64,000 nt of DNA from Gammaproteobacteria bacterium (GTDB taxonomy: Bacteria > Pseudomonadota > Gammaproteobacteria > Methylococcales > Methylomonadaceae), in NCBI GenBank assembly GCA_018830325.1, contig JAHJSQ010000098.1:1-64000 (forward strand), written 5' to 3'. A model generated the notes under the pieces. It was given only the letters and a program-made list of their open reading frames with translations. It had not been told where the DNA came from and ran no database searches. Positions 32,576 through 41,155 of this stretch are shown in pieces. Made by a program: the position numbers and the translations under genes. Position 1 is the first letter of the stretch; each line of letters opens with the position of its first letter.

Positions 32576-33642
32576 TGAAAGCGGCGTTTGCAATGCCTGG
32601 CGAAACGAAACGTTACGCAGTTCTGGGCGGTTTGACGCTGGTGCTGTTTGTAATGGTCATTGTATCGCTCGGGATCGGCGCCTATTCGATTTCACCGGGG
32701 CAAGTACTCGCCATTCTGAGCGAGGTTTTCGGTCTGCAACTGCCCTGGCCGTTCGATGACGGCCATCGCGCCATACTGGAATCGATACGCGGTCCGCGTA
32801 TCGCACTCGGCGTGTTGATTGGCGCGACGCTGGCCGTCTCGGGAGCGGCAATGCAGGGCTTGTTCCGTAACCCGCTTGCCGACCCGGCATTGATCGGCGT
32901 ATCGAGCGGCGCGGCATTGGCAGCGGTCGCTGCGATCGTGCTCGAAACCAGCCTGCTGCGAAACGTGGCGCAAATACTCGGTTATTATTATCTGCCTGCA
33001 GCGGCTTTTTCGGGCGGGTTCGCGGTGACTTGGCTGGTTTACCGTTTTGCCGGTTCCGGCGGCCGTCTCGATATCGCTTCGCTGCTGCTGGCCGGAGTCG
33101 CCGTCAACGCATTGGCAGGTTCCTTAACGGGTTTGTTGACTTCGATCGCCGACGATCAGCAATTGCGTACCTTGACATTTTGGAGCATGGGCAGTCTCGG
33201 CGGCGCTAACTGGAGTCAAGTCGTCGCCGGCTTGCCGTTTTTCCTGCTGAACTTGTTGCTGCTCCCGTATTTTTCAAGCGCTTTGAATGCGCTATTACTC
33301 GGCGAGGCGGAAGCCGGCCATCTCGGATTTTCGGTCGAAACCGTCAAAACCGCGGTGATCGTTCTGGTTGCACTCGGTGTGGGCTGTTGCGTCGCATTGG
33401 GCGGTATCATCGGTTTCATAGGGCTGGTCGTACCGCATTTGCTGAGGCTTAGGCTCGGTCCGGACCATCGCATCATATTGCCGGGCTCTGCTCTGCTCGG
33501 CGCAAGTCTGTTGTTGGCATCGGACGGCTTGGCGCGCAGCTTGGCCGTACCTGCCGAAATACCGATCGGAATCGTCACCGGTGTTTTGGGCAGTCCGTTC
33601 TTTTTGTGGTTACTGTATCGGCAACGGATGCTAGGAGGTTGA
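32572..33642 (+). CDS. hmuU: Haem ABC transporter permease (FecCD type)
   Basis: The 356-residue inner-membrane protein shows about ten hydrophobic segments and the FecCD signatures RIALGVLIGATLAVSGAAMQ, FRNPLADPALIGVSSGAAL and GFIGLVVPHLLR. It overlaps hmuT by 4 bases and ends one codon boundary from hmuV, so the three form one operon. Confidence 0.92.
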   Translation: MMKAAFAMPGETKRYAVLGGLTLVLFVMVIVSLGIGAYSISPGQVLAILSEVFGLQLPWPFDDGHRAILESIRGPRIALGVLIGATLAVSGAAMQGLFRNPLADPALIGVSSGAALAAVAAIVLETSLLRNVAQILGYYYLPAAAFSGGFAVTWLVYRFAGSGGRLDIASLLLAGVAVNALAGSLTGLLTSIADDQQLRTLTFWSMGSLGGANWSQVVAGLPFFLLNLLLLPYFSSALNALLLGEAEAGHLGFSVETVKTAVIVLVALGVGCCVALGGIIGFIGLVVPHLLRLRLGPDHRIILPGSALLGASLLLASDGLARSLAVPAEIPIGIVTGVLGSPFFLWLLYRQRMLGG

Positions 33643-34446
33643 ATGCTGGAGGCGCGTAAGATAGTTGTCGACATCGGCGGCAAGCGTTTGTTGGACGATA
33701 TTACATTGTGCGTTAAGCCCGGCGAAGTACTCGCGGTTGTCGGGCCGAACGGCGCAGGCAAGTCGACATTGCTGAAAACAATGTGCGGCGATTTGATACC
33801 GCAGCACGGTTTCATTACGATGAACGGTACAGAACTCGACGACTGGCCTATAGCCGAATTGGCCCGCGTGCGCGGCGTGCTGCCGCAAAACTCGACGCTA
33901 TCGTTTCCGTTCACGGTACTCGAGGTCGTAGCGATGGGGCGCTGCCCGCATCGGCGTAATGGCGATCCTGCGCACGACGATGCTATCGTTCGGCAAGCAA
34001 TGGCATTGACCGATACCGAAGGGTTCGTCGATAGAATTTATACTACGTTATCGGGCGGCGAGCGTCAGCGCGTTCAATTGGCGAGAGTTTTGACGCAGAT
34101 ATGGGAGCCGGTCGGTGATCTGCCACGCTATTTATTACTGGACGAGCCGACATCGGCGCTCGATCTTGCGCATCAGCATAGCGTGTTGGCGATCGCCAGA
34201 CGATTCGCCGACCGTTTTCAGGCGGGCGTTCTGGCGATTCTGCACGATTTGAATTTGGCTGCACTCTATGCCGACCGTATTGCGGTTCTGCATTCGGGCC
34301 GCTTGATGGCGTTCGATAGTCCGGAGCGAGTTTTAGATGCCGATTTGATCATGGAAATTTTCGGCTACCCGGTAACGATAGCCGTTCACCCTACTAAAAC
34401 GGATTGTCCGCTGGTGATTCCGCATTTGTTGCAAAATGCCGAATGA
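33643..34446 (+). CDS. hmuV: Haem ABC transporter ATPase
   Basis: The 267-residue ATPase has Walker A GPNGAGKSTLLKT, signature LSGGERQRVQLARVL, Walker B YLLLDEPTSALDL and the H-loop ILHDLNLAA. Its ATG abuts the hmuU stop (TGAATG). It energises haem import through HmuTU. It ends the haem cluster; an inverted-repeat element follows at once. Confidence 0.93.
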   Translation: MLEARKIVVDIGGKRLLDDITLCVKPGEVLAVVGPNGAGKSTLLKTMCGDLIPQHGFITMNGTELDDWPIAELARVRGVLPQNSTLSFPFTVLEVVAMGRCPHRRNGDPAHDDAIVRQAMALTDTEGFVDRIYTTLSGGERQRVQLARVLTQIWEPVGDLPRYLLLDEPTSALDLAHQHSVLAIARRFADRFQAGVLAILHDLNLAALYADRIAVLHSGRLMAFDSPERVLDADLIMEIFGYPVTIAVHPTKTDCPLVIPHLLQNAE

Positions 34447-34449
34447 ATA

Positions 34450-34616
34450 CCAGCAATTCCCAGTTTGAGCGTTTTCGCTGGGCTTAGGGTGTGGGGCATA
34501 CCTGTCGAGGAACGCCGTGAACCCGTCCATGGGGGCTTGACGGCAGCTCCCTGCTGCCGACATCCTCGCCAAGCATGTCCCACACCCTATTTGATCCCCA
34601 AATTGGGAATTGCTGG
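34450..34616. repeat. 167-bp inverted-repeat element after hmuV
   Basis: CCAGCAATTCCCA at the left matches TGGGAATTGCTGG at the right. A second nested pair is AGGGTGTGGG-CAT with ATG-CCCACACCCT. It looks like a small non-autonomous element or composite hairpin that could also end the haem operon transcript. Confidence 0.65.
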
Positions 34617-34669
34617 AATGAATACAGACACCTGCCTAACGGGTCGAATTGCGGATGTATAACGACACA

Positions 34670-34828
34670 TTACAAGCGAGTCATCTTATCTCGATTTCTT
34701 TTGCGATAAATAAAAATGCCCACGCCAACTATGCCGGCGGTTAAAGCCAGCATCAAAATGGGATGCTGATAAAACAAATCAAAAAAAGCGCCTACACCTT
34801 GCGATGAGCTGCGATAGTAAGGTCCCAT
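34670..34828 (-). CDS. Small single-pass membrane protein
   Basis: The 52-residue frame has a very good ribosome-binding site (GAGGAGGAATTT before ATG). It encodes MGPYYRSSSQGVGAFFDLFY followed by a hydrophobic segment (about residues 23-41) and a basic tail ending RKRNRDKMTRL. The hydrophobic profile with positive-inside tail and the strong Shine-Dalgarno argue for a real gene. Function unknown. Confidence 0.6.
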   Translation of the reverse strand: MGPYYRSSSQGVGAFFDLFYQHPILMLALTAGIVGVGIFIYRKRNRDKMTRL

Positions 34829-34896
34829 AAATTCCTCCTCGGTTGAATATGCATTTTAAAAGCATACCTTCGGAATGAGCTTTGTCTACTCCTTTT

Positions 34897-35057
34897 ATAC
34901 TTCGCGCGGTCATGTTTTCGGCTTTTATGGCAATGGTATTTTGTTCGGTAGCAAGGCGCGAAAACAGGCGCATAGCAAGCTATGTAACTGTTTTCGCAAC
35001 GCAGCTACCGGACAAAAGAGCGCGTTAGAAAACCGAAAATATGGCCGCGCGAAGTAT
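34897..35057. repeat. 161-bp inverted-repeat element
   Basis: ATACTTCGCGCGG at 34897-34909 pairs with CCGCGCGAAGTAT at 35045-35057. Inner arms also pair (TTTTCGG with CCGAAAA, GCGAAAACAG with CTGTTTTCGC, GGTAGC with GCTACC). The whole unit can fold into one long hairpin, as MITEs do. No reading frame is evident within it. The rest of 35058-35360 shows nothing convincing. Confidence 0.65.
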
Positions 35058-35360
35058 ATACCGCACATTACCGAACCCGATGACAGGTCCCCACCACCCA
35101 GGTGCGCGATCCGCACTCTACACCTGGCGTTTTCTAGCCTATGGCCACCAACAGTTTCTAAGATATTTTGAGATTAAAAAGCATGAACACAAAAATTAGC
35201 TAAAATAGTTTTTTAGACGGCTTACCCAACACCCCACCTGATTAGCAAGTTTGTTCAGCTAAAGCCCAAAGATCAGCATATCCCTAGCAGGACGGGGTTA
35301 ACAAGCCATGCGCGTCAAGCTAAAAACGGCCAACCCACATCACGCTTTTTCCCAAGCTCC

Positions 35361-35436
35361 AGCCCTCATCGTTATACATAAGTCAAAAATTACCGTTTTG
35401 CAATCTTAGCTAATGAGCCCTCGATACCATTTTTTG
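35361..35436. repeat. Inverted fragment of the 59-kb repeat
   Basis: The segment from CCTCATCGTTATACATAAGT to TCGATACCAT is the reverse complement, with few changes, of 59021-59092. It is a partial copy of the repeat family also present at 35573-35810. Confidence 0.7.
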
Positions 35437-35572
35437 TCGCCCAACGTTCTCTACTTTCCCTCACCTAGCGTTAGGTGAGGGAAAGCCACTGATGTTCAAA
35501 ATCCGCAGATTTATCAAGCAGCACCGTTTCCAAGTATACGATAACCTCTGTTTAGCAAGTTTACCGATACTT

Positions 35573-35810
35573 GTGTATAACGATGAGAGCTCCAGCTAGG
35601 GAAAGACACCTCGGAAGCTCCCCCTTCGACAAGGCTCTCCTGAGCGCAGCCGAAGAGCTCAGGGCAAGAGCTTCCTGGGACCGACACAACCACCGCACAT
35701 TCTCAATCAACCCCGACTCGCTCGTTCAATCTTTCTTGATTTTCGGGAAGCTAGAGCTTCCTGAACAGGTTACCCAAGCTGGAGCTTGGGTAACAGCATA
35801 TTTTAGTTTT
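35573..35810. repeat. Repeat family copy shared with 59.1-59.24 kb
   Basis: GTATAACGATGAGAGC...GGAAGCTCC and ATTCTCAATCAACCC-GACTCGCTCGTTC, then GGGAAGCTAGAGCTTCCTGA and CCCAAGCTGGAGCTTGGG, match 59084-59242. An extra ~50-bp piece (ending GAAGAGCTCAGGGCAAGAG) is inserted here. The copy is palindrome-rich and non-coding. Confidence 0.7.
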
Positions 35811-35908
35811 TGCGACTACGACTGCCCCTGCTCGGACACTTGGCTTCGGTAAGTTGAAGCATCTTGCTAATCAGGACAGCCCATGCTTAAGCCGAATGTC
35901 CAGCGCCG

Positions 35909-36475
35909 CTAGGCTTTCGGTAATGTCACGCCGACTTGGCCTTGATATTTACCGCCTCGGTCCGCATAAGATGTTTCGCAGACTTCGTCTCCGCCTAAAA
36001 ACAGCATTTGCGCGACACCTTCATTTGCGTAGATTTTGGCCGGCAACGGTGTGGTATTTGAAAACTCCAAGGTTACATGACCTTCCCATTCCGGCTCAAG
36101 CGGCGTGACGTTGACGATAATACCGCAGCGCGCATAAGTCGATTTGCCAAGGCAGATCGTCAGCACATCGCGCGGAATGCGAAAGAATTCGACAGTGCGC
36201 GCCAACGCAAACGAATTCGGTGGAATGATGCAGACATCGGATTTAACGTCAACGAAACTCGCTTCACTAAAATCCTTTGGATCGACGATTGCCGAATTAA
36301 TATTCGTGAAAATTTTAAATTCGTCCGAGCAACGCACATCGTATCCGTAACTCGAAGTACCATACGAAATCACTCGGCCTTTTTCCGTCTCCCTAACCTG
36401 CGTTGCGGCGAACGGTTCGATCATGCCTTGTTGTTCCGCCATCCGGCGTATCCACTTATCCGATTTGATGCTCAT
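35909..36475 (-). CDS. dcd: dCTP deaminase
   Basis: The 188-residue enzyme converts dCTP to dUTP in pyrimidine supply. Family features seen are [40 protein letters not shown], the catalytic loop [20 protein letters not shown] with the essential Glu, and [20 protein letters not shown]. The length is typical. It is flanked by repeat-rich gaps on both sides and appears monocistronic. Confidence 0.95.
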   Translation of the reverse strand: MSIKSDKWIRRMAEQQGMIEPFAATQVRETEKGRVISYGTSSYGYDVRCSDEFKIFTNINSAIVDPKDFSEASFVDVKSDVCIIPPNSFALARTVEFFRIPRDVLTICLGKSTYARCGIIVNVTPLEPEWEGHVTLEFSNTTPLPAKIYANEGVAQMLFLGGDEVCETSYADRGGKYQGQVGVTLPKA

Positions 36476-36566
36476 TGAACTTTTGTCCTAATTAATTGAA
36501 ATCCGGCTGTATTACCATACAAGCAGGCCATTATAAAACAATAAGGATTTAAGGAACGTGCATTTT

Positions 36567-36790
36567 ATAAGTTATCCTAGAAAAAGCATTTCGCCATGAA
36601 GAACATGAAGAATAAGAAGTTAATTCAATAACTTGCCAAGCCTTAACAAATGAAGTACCCATGACCTAAAAACCGAAAAATGTATAAAGCTGGGCTTGTC
36701 ATTCGTTTGTATAGAATTTTCTTTCATCCAAGAGGTAGCGAGAATGTTTAGGTAATCTTATAAAATACTTCATGAACTTTATGTTTAAAC
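36567..36790. repeat. CATGAAG-type intergenic repeat (copy 2)
   Basis: It starts TTATCCTAGAAAAAGC-TT-CGCCATGAAG like the 25029 copy and ends with AAATACTTCATGAACTTTATG. The gap 36476-36862 otherwise shows no gene. Confidence 0.55.
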
Positions 36791-36862
36791 TGCCTAACTT
36801 AATTTCATGCCCGTCCCTTAGCCTTTTTCAATATCTCGTTTACAAAGTCCGTCCGCACAAAT

Positions 36863-37954
36863 TTAGGTATTCTGAATCACAATATTTGGAAATTTACTGC
36901 TGAAGTCTTTTGCTTTCAAGGCCAGTTTTGCGGCCATTTTTCGCGCGATTTCACGGTATATCTCAGCCGAGCGACCGTCAGGGTCGGCGACGACCGTCGG
37001 GCGGCCCGAGTCGGCGTTTAGCCTGATGTCTTTATCTAACGGTAATGCACCCAACAACGGCACTTGGTTTTTTTCGGCCATCGCCGCGCCGCCACCGCTA
37101 CCGAAAATCGCTTCTTCATGACCGCATTGGCTGCAAATATGCATGCTCATATTTTCAACGATGCCCAACACCGGTACGTTGACTTTTTCGAACATCGCTA
37201 AGCCTCGCTGCGCATCGAGTAGGGCGATATCTTGCGGTGTCGTAACGATGACCGCGCCGCTGACCGGGATTTGCTGCGATAGTGTCAATTGAATGTCGCC
37301 TGTGCCGGGCGGAAGATCCACTATTAAATAATCGAGATCGGTCCAACGCGTTTCCTTGAGCAGTTGCTGTAACGCGCCGGTTACCATAGGGCCGCGCCAG
37401 ATCATCGGCTGACTGGTGTCGACCAGATAGCCGATCGAATTGGTTTGTAAACCGAACGACATCTTCGGCAGCATGGTTTTGCCGTCTTCACTTTCCGGAA
37501 AGCCGGATTGTCCAAGCATCATCGGAATGCTCGGACCATAGATATCGGCATCCAAAATACCGACCTTTGCGCCTTCGGCCGCCAAGGCCAAGGCCAAATT
37601 AACTGCCGTTGTCGATTTACCAACGCCGCCTTTACCGGAGGCGACCGCGATGATGTTTTTGATGCCCGGCAGCGGCTTCAATCCTTGCTGAACCGCATGA
37701 GACAAAATATTGATAGCAATATCGATCGTCACAGTACCGATGCCTTCCAGCGTCTTCAAATGCTCCAAAACCGCTAACTTAAACTCGTCGAGATGTTTTT
37801 TGGCCGGGTAGCCTAATTCCAGTTTAATCGAGACATCAGCGCCGTCAATGTGGATCGATTTAACCGATTTAGCCGAAATTAAATCGGTTTCAACATTGGG
37901 ATCGATAAACGTTTTCAATCGATTTTCGATGTCTGCTTGGGTAATTTGTGCCAT
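36863..37954 (-). CDS. apbC: Mrp/ApbC iron-sulfur cluster carrier ATPase
   Basis: The 363-residue protein has an N-terminal MIP18/DUF59 domain (residues ~5-85) and a deviant Walker A ATPase (ASGKGGVGKSTTAVNLALAL, ~residue 105), DADIYGPSIPMMLG, DLPPGTGDIQLTLS and the cluster-binding CSQCG. It assembles and transfers 4Fe-4S clusters to apo-proteins. The gene is monocistronic. Confidence 0.95.
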   Translation of the reverse strand: MAQITQADIENRLKTFIDPNVETDLISAKSVKSIHIDGADVSIKLELGYPAKKHLDEFKLAVLEHLKTLEGIGTVTIDIAINILSHAVQQGLKPLPGIKNIIAVASGKGGVGKSTTAVNLALALAAEGAKVGILDADIYGPSIPMMLGQSGFPESEDGKTMLPKMSFGLQTNSIGYLVDTSQPMIWRGPMVTGALQQLLKETRWTDLDYLIVDLPPGTGDIQLTLSQQIPVSGAVIVTTPQDIALLDAQRGLAMFEKVNVPVLGIVENMSMHICSQCGHEEAIFGSGGGAAMAEKNQVPLLGALPLDKDIRLNADSGRPTVVADPDGRSAEIYREIARKMAAKLALKAKDFSSKFPNIVIQNT

Positions 37955-38156
37955 GAATGCTCCGGGTAAAGAAGTGTTGAATTAATAACCAACTAAAATA
38001 CTAAGGATTAGTATTGTACAATCTGAAACCATTATTGACCACTGAACAAGCTTTTTCAAAACTTAGCGGTCGTTATCCCAAAGCTTGCGAAAATTGCTTT
38101 AGCGAACTATTTTTTAATATCTTGATGTCATATCGCTCATTTTCCAGGTTGTTGAA

Positions 38157-38639
38157 ATGGTCAAACGAATGTCTATTTTTGTCTTAGCGGTGTTGACGAT
38201 GACGGCTTATTCTAACGAGAACTTGAAACAAAAGGCCTATACTGCTTTACGTGACTTTTTTCAATTAAACGGGAAATCGCAGGGCTTTGATGGGACTTAT
38301 GTCGATACGCCGGCCGAATTTGGTCGAACATGTCGCATAAAAATTGATTTCACAATTCCGGGCCGGGAATATTTTACGATTAGCGGAGAATATACCGCAG
38401 TTGGCACATTGGGCGACGGCATTTATTTCGATGCCGCTCCCGATACTTTTACCAGGGTCGAAATACAAAACGGCAGCCTAATCGTGGAACAACAATTTCG
38501 CGATAGCTTTGTTACCGGTTCCGAGTCCGTGTTGCAGGCAACTAAGCATTCCGGTCGACTCGAAATCCGGTTAAAACAAAAAAATCGGTTTTTATTTTTT
38601 ACCGATACCGTGGAAAAACGCTGTATCGCAACACTTTAA
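38157..38639 (+). CDS. Exported hypothetical protein
   Basis: The 160-residue protein has a short signal peptide (SIFVLAVLTMTAYS) and a beta-rich mature part with two Cys residues (GRTCRIKIDF and EKRCIATL) that may form a disulphide. No family is recognised. It starts a cluster of three close genes (gaps 12 and 13 bp). Confidence 0.7.
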   Translation: MVKRMSIFVLAVLTMTAYSNENLKQKAYTALRDFFQLNGKSQGFDGTYVDTPAEFGRTCRIKIDFTIPGREYFTISGEYTAVGTLGDGIYFDAAPDTFTRVEIQNGSLIVEQQFRDSFVTGSESVLQATKHSGRLEIRLKQKNRFLFFTDTVEKRCIATL

Positions 38640-38651
38640 AGGAGAGCTTCC

Positions 38652-39452
38652 ATGACCGTAGACCCGAAAAAACCGCGGACCGTTTTGATCATTCATGGCG
38701 TTCAGACCGGCGACGATAACGATTTAATTCAAGATCAACTCATCGAACAGTTACTAAAGAGTCGTCTAGGCAATATGCCGCTCCAATTCAAGACTGATCT
38801 TTATCGTTATGAAAATTTAAACAATCAAGCACAAAGCAAATATCAGAAATTAATCAAACTCATTGCCGCCAATCCGATAGGCGAAGTTCTGGCCGGCAAT
38901 GCCCTCGATCTCATCGGCGATGTCGTCACCGCACGGCTCGACACCAGCACCGCCGCGCAAATCAGGCAAGGCTTCAAGAATAAGATTCTCGAAATTTTTA
39001 CCGAAGGCAGTCCTTGTTATGTAGTCGCTCACAGTTTAGGTTCGATCTATGCCTTTGATGTGATTAATGAGCTGATCAAGGACAAACATTACTTCGACAG
39101 GAATTCGCGCCGAACCTGGCCGGTACAAGGCTTAATCACGCTCGGTTCGCCGATAGGTTTGTCGATGTTCAAGAAAAGGCGTCAGAAACTCCAGTCTCTT
39201 GGCGAGGGAACCAAGATGTTCCGTTGGCTCAATTATTGGGACCGGACCGATCCGGTCGTATCTGGAAAACTGTTCGGCCAAACGCTTAGCGGCTTCGAGA
39301 TCGCCGAAAAATACCGCACCGAATCGCCGGACCTAGGCTGGGTCATCCGCGACCGGCCGGTCGATACCGGTAAAGCCTGGCTCATGGCACATGTGGCGTA
39401 TTGGGAAAACCCGATGGTCGGCGATGGCTTGTTCGATTTAGTCACTAACTAA
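38652..39452 (+). CDS. Alpha/beta-hydrolase-like protein
   Basis: The 266-residue cytoplasmic protein has TVLIIHGVQTGDD (oxyanion-hole region) and the nucleophile elbow YVVAHSLGSIYAF, typical of lipase-like alpha/beta hydrolases. A late His in LMAHVAYW may complete the triad. The substrate is unknown. GGAGAG precedes the ATG. It is grouped with an exported protein and a lipoprotein, which suggests an envelope-related role. Confidence 0.75.
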   Translation: MTVDPKKPRTVLIIHGVQTGDDNDLIQDQLIEQLLKSRLGNMPLQFKTDLYRYENLNNQAQSKYQKLIKLIAANPIGEVLAGNALDLIGDVVTARLDTSTAAQIRQGFKNKILEIFTEGSPCYVVAHSLGSIYAFDVINELIKDKHYFDRNSRRTWPVQGLITLGSPIGLSMFKKRRQKLQSLGEGTKMFRWLNYWDRTDPVVSGKLFGQTLSGFEIAEKYRTESPDLGWVIRDRPVDTGKAWLMAHVAYWENPMVGDGLFDLVTN

Positions 39453-39465
39453 GCGGGACAAAACC

Positions 39466-39996
39466 ATGAAAAATTTGTTAACTTCGATTTATCTATTAGT
39501 CCTGCTCAACGGTTGTACGCTTTCGATGTATACAGCTGAACTGGATGCGTTGAATTCCGACGGCGAGCCGCGCAAAGCTCTGCTTTATTGGTCGAAAACC
39601 GACCGGTTGATCGGCGCCGCGAAAGCCGGTCCGGTCATCTTGATGACCGAATGCAGCACACGCCGACTGAGCTTCGATGAAACCGAGTCGGGAATTATTT
39701 ACCGAGGCGAGCCCGGCCGAGACCGGGTTGCCGGCCAAAACGAAACTATCGCGGACGGGATAGTTTGCGCGAAAATCGAAACGCAGTCGAAACTCACCGA
39801 ATTGCAAGCCGGCGAGTTAATGCTGACAATGCTTTGCGAAGCCGTGTTTGACGAATTCAGTATACAAGAAGGTTTATATACGCCCGCTTACCTTCAAGCC
39901 CGCGAAGCCCCTTACCGTTTCGACGTTAGAGAAAGTAAGAGTTGGAGCGTGTTCGGGGAAACGCCGAAAGCCCCGGAGCCGCCTGAGTGTAAGTGA
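39466..39996 (+). CDS. Putative lipoprotein
   Basis: The 176-residue protein has a lipobox at the end of its signal peptide (LLVLLNGC, Cys ~17). The mature region is mixed alpha/beta with Cys residues at CSTRRLSF and VCAKIE and a Pro-rich end (KAPEPPECK). No family is recognised. It is the last of the three-gene cluster. Confidence 0.7.
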   Translation: MKNLLTSIYLLVLLNGCTLSMYTAELDALNSDGEPRKALLYWSKTDRLIGAAKAGPVILMTECSTRRLSFDETESGIIYRGEPGRDRVAGQNETIADGIVCAKIETQSKLTELQAGELMLTMLCEAVFDEFSIQEGLYTPAYLQAREAPYRFDVRESKSWSVFGETPKAPEPPECK

Positions 39997-40064
39997 GCAA
40001 TACGTTCGGGGCGAGTTGTATAAACCAGCCCCATGAATTAAAGACTGTGAAAGTATTCAATCTT

Positions 40065-40180
40065 ACGAAATAACCATGAAACGCATGAAGTGACATGAAC
40101 AATTAGTCTATTGCATTTATAGTCTATTGCATTTATAGTCTTTTTCTTCATTGCCTTCATGTCCTTCATGGTGAATAAAT
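40065..40180. repeat. CATGAAG-type intergenic repeat (copy 3)
   Basis: CCATGAAACGCATGAAGTGA on the left and CTTCATGTCCTTCATGGTGA on the right enclose a direct duplication of TCTATTGCATTTATAG. It is related to the 25-kb copy. Confidence 0.6.
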
Positions 40181-40218
40181 TTTTTAATGATGTATTCGCC
40201 AAAATTTTTGCATCCTCA

Positions 40219-41148
40219 TTAGCTAGTCAATTGGTCGGCCATTGCGGCAATATCGTCAAGCGAAGCGCTGAGTTCGGCGAGTTTTTGATGAACCGCATCC
40301 GAATTCAAATTCAATACGGCGAATTCCTCTTCACCGTAATTTTGATTTTGCCCGTCACCGATACCTAAGGTTCCCAATAAACAATCGCTTAAATACACCA
40401 ATAAATTAAGCCGGTAATTGTCGCCGCGGTAATGAGGGTTATGGTGATGATAAACGACATCGACAATCGGTTTCGGCATCGACCAACTGCGCATGAGCCA
40501 AGTACCTAGCAAAGTATGGTCGACGCCGAAGGCAAACCGCTCGATGTTGTAAACGCTTAGTGTGGCATTCGCATCGATGATTCTCGATAAATAAGCAAAC
40601 TCTTCCGGAAACTCGTGTCCGAGCAATGGAAAGCCGATGTTGTGCAGCAACGAGGCTAAAAACAACGTTTGACGGTCCGGTCTTTCTTCGACCGGCATCA
40701 TTTCGCCGAGTGTCAATGTCAAGCGGGAACCGGCAATGGCTTGAATCCACAACATTCGAGTGCCGACCTTACCGATTTTCGGTGCTTTAAGCGGCGATAA
40801 CGCGCTAAGGCCCAGAGCCAAATTCATCACAAAATCATAGCCTAATACACGCGTTATCGACTCTTGTATCGATACGATCTTGCCACGGTAGCCGTAAAGG
40901 GCCGAACCGGCCCAGCGAATCACCTGTGAACTCAGAATCGGGTCCATTTCGATGATCGCCGCCAATTTTTTTGCATCCGCTAACGGATCCGACGCCAATT
41001 CAATAATTTGCCGAGCTATACCCGGCAAGGGTGGAAGAACCTTGATGCGATTGATTTCTTCACGCAAGTCGACCGGATGCGAAAAATTATCCAAGCCTGG
41101 ATCGATAGTGTTGATAGTCCAACTACTCAGTGATGATTCCATTGTCAA
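40219..41148 (-). CDS. HDOD-domain protein
   Basis: The 309-residue protein carries an HDOD domain at about residues 30-240 (LPPLPGIARQIIELASDPLA, MDPILSSQVIRWAGSA, SLLHNIGFPLLGHEF). The catalytic HD dyad is degenerate, as usual for HDOD proteins that act in signalling. It starts 7 bases after the sigma-54 activator gene, so the two are one operon. It may convey or tune the same signal. Confidence 0.88.
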   Translation of the reverse strand: MTMESSLSSWTINTIDPGLDNFSHPVDLREEINRIKVLPPLPGIARQIIELASDPLADAKKLAAIIEMDPILSSQVIRWAGSALYGYRGKIVSIQESITRVLGYDFVMNLALGLSALSPLKAPKIGKVGTRMLWIQAIAGSRLTLTLGEMMPVEERPDRQTLFLASLLHNIGFPLLGHEFPEEFAYLSRIIDANATLSVYNIERFAFGVDHTLLGTWLMRSWSMPKPIVDVVYHHHNPHYRGDNYRLNLLVYLSDCLLGTLGIGDGQNQNYGEEEFAVLNLNSDAVHQKLAELSASLDDIAAMADQLTS

Positions 41149-41155
41149 CTCTATA

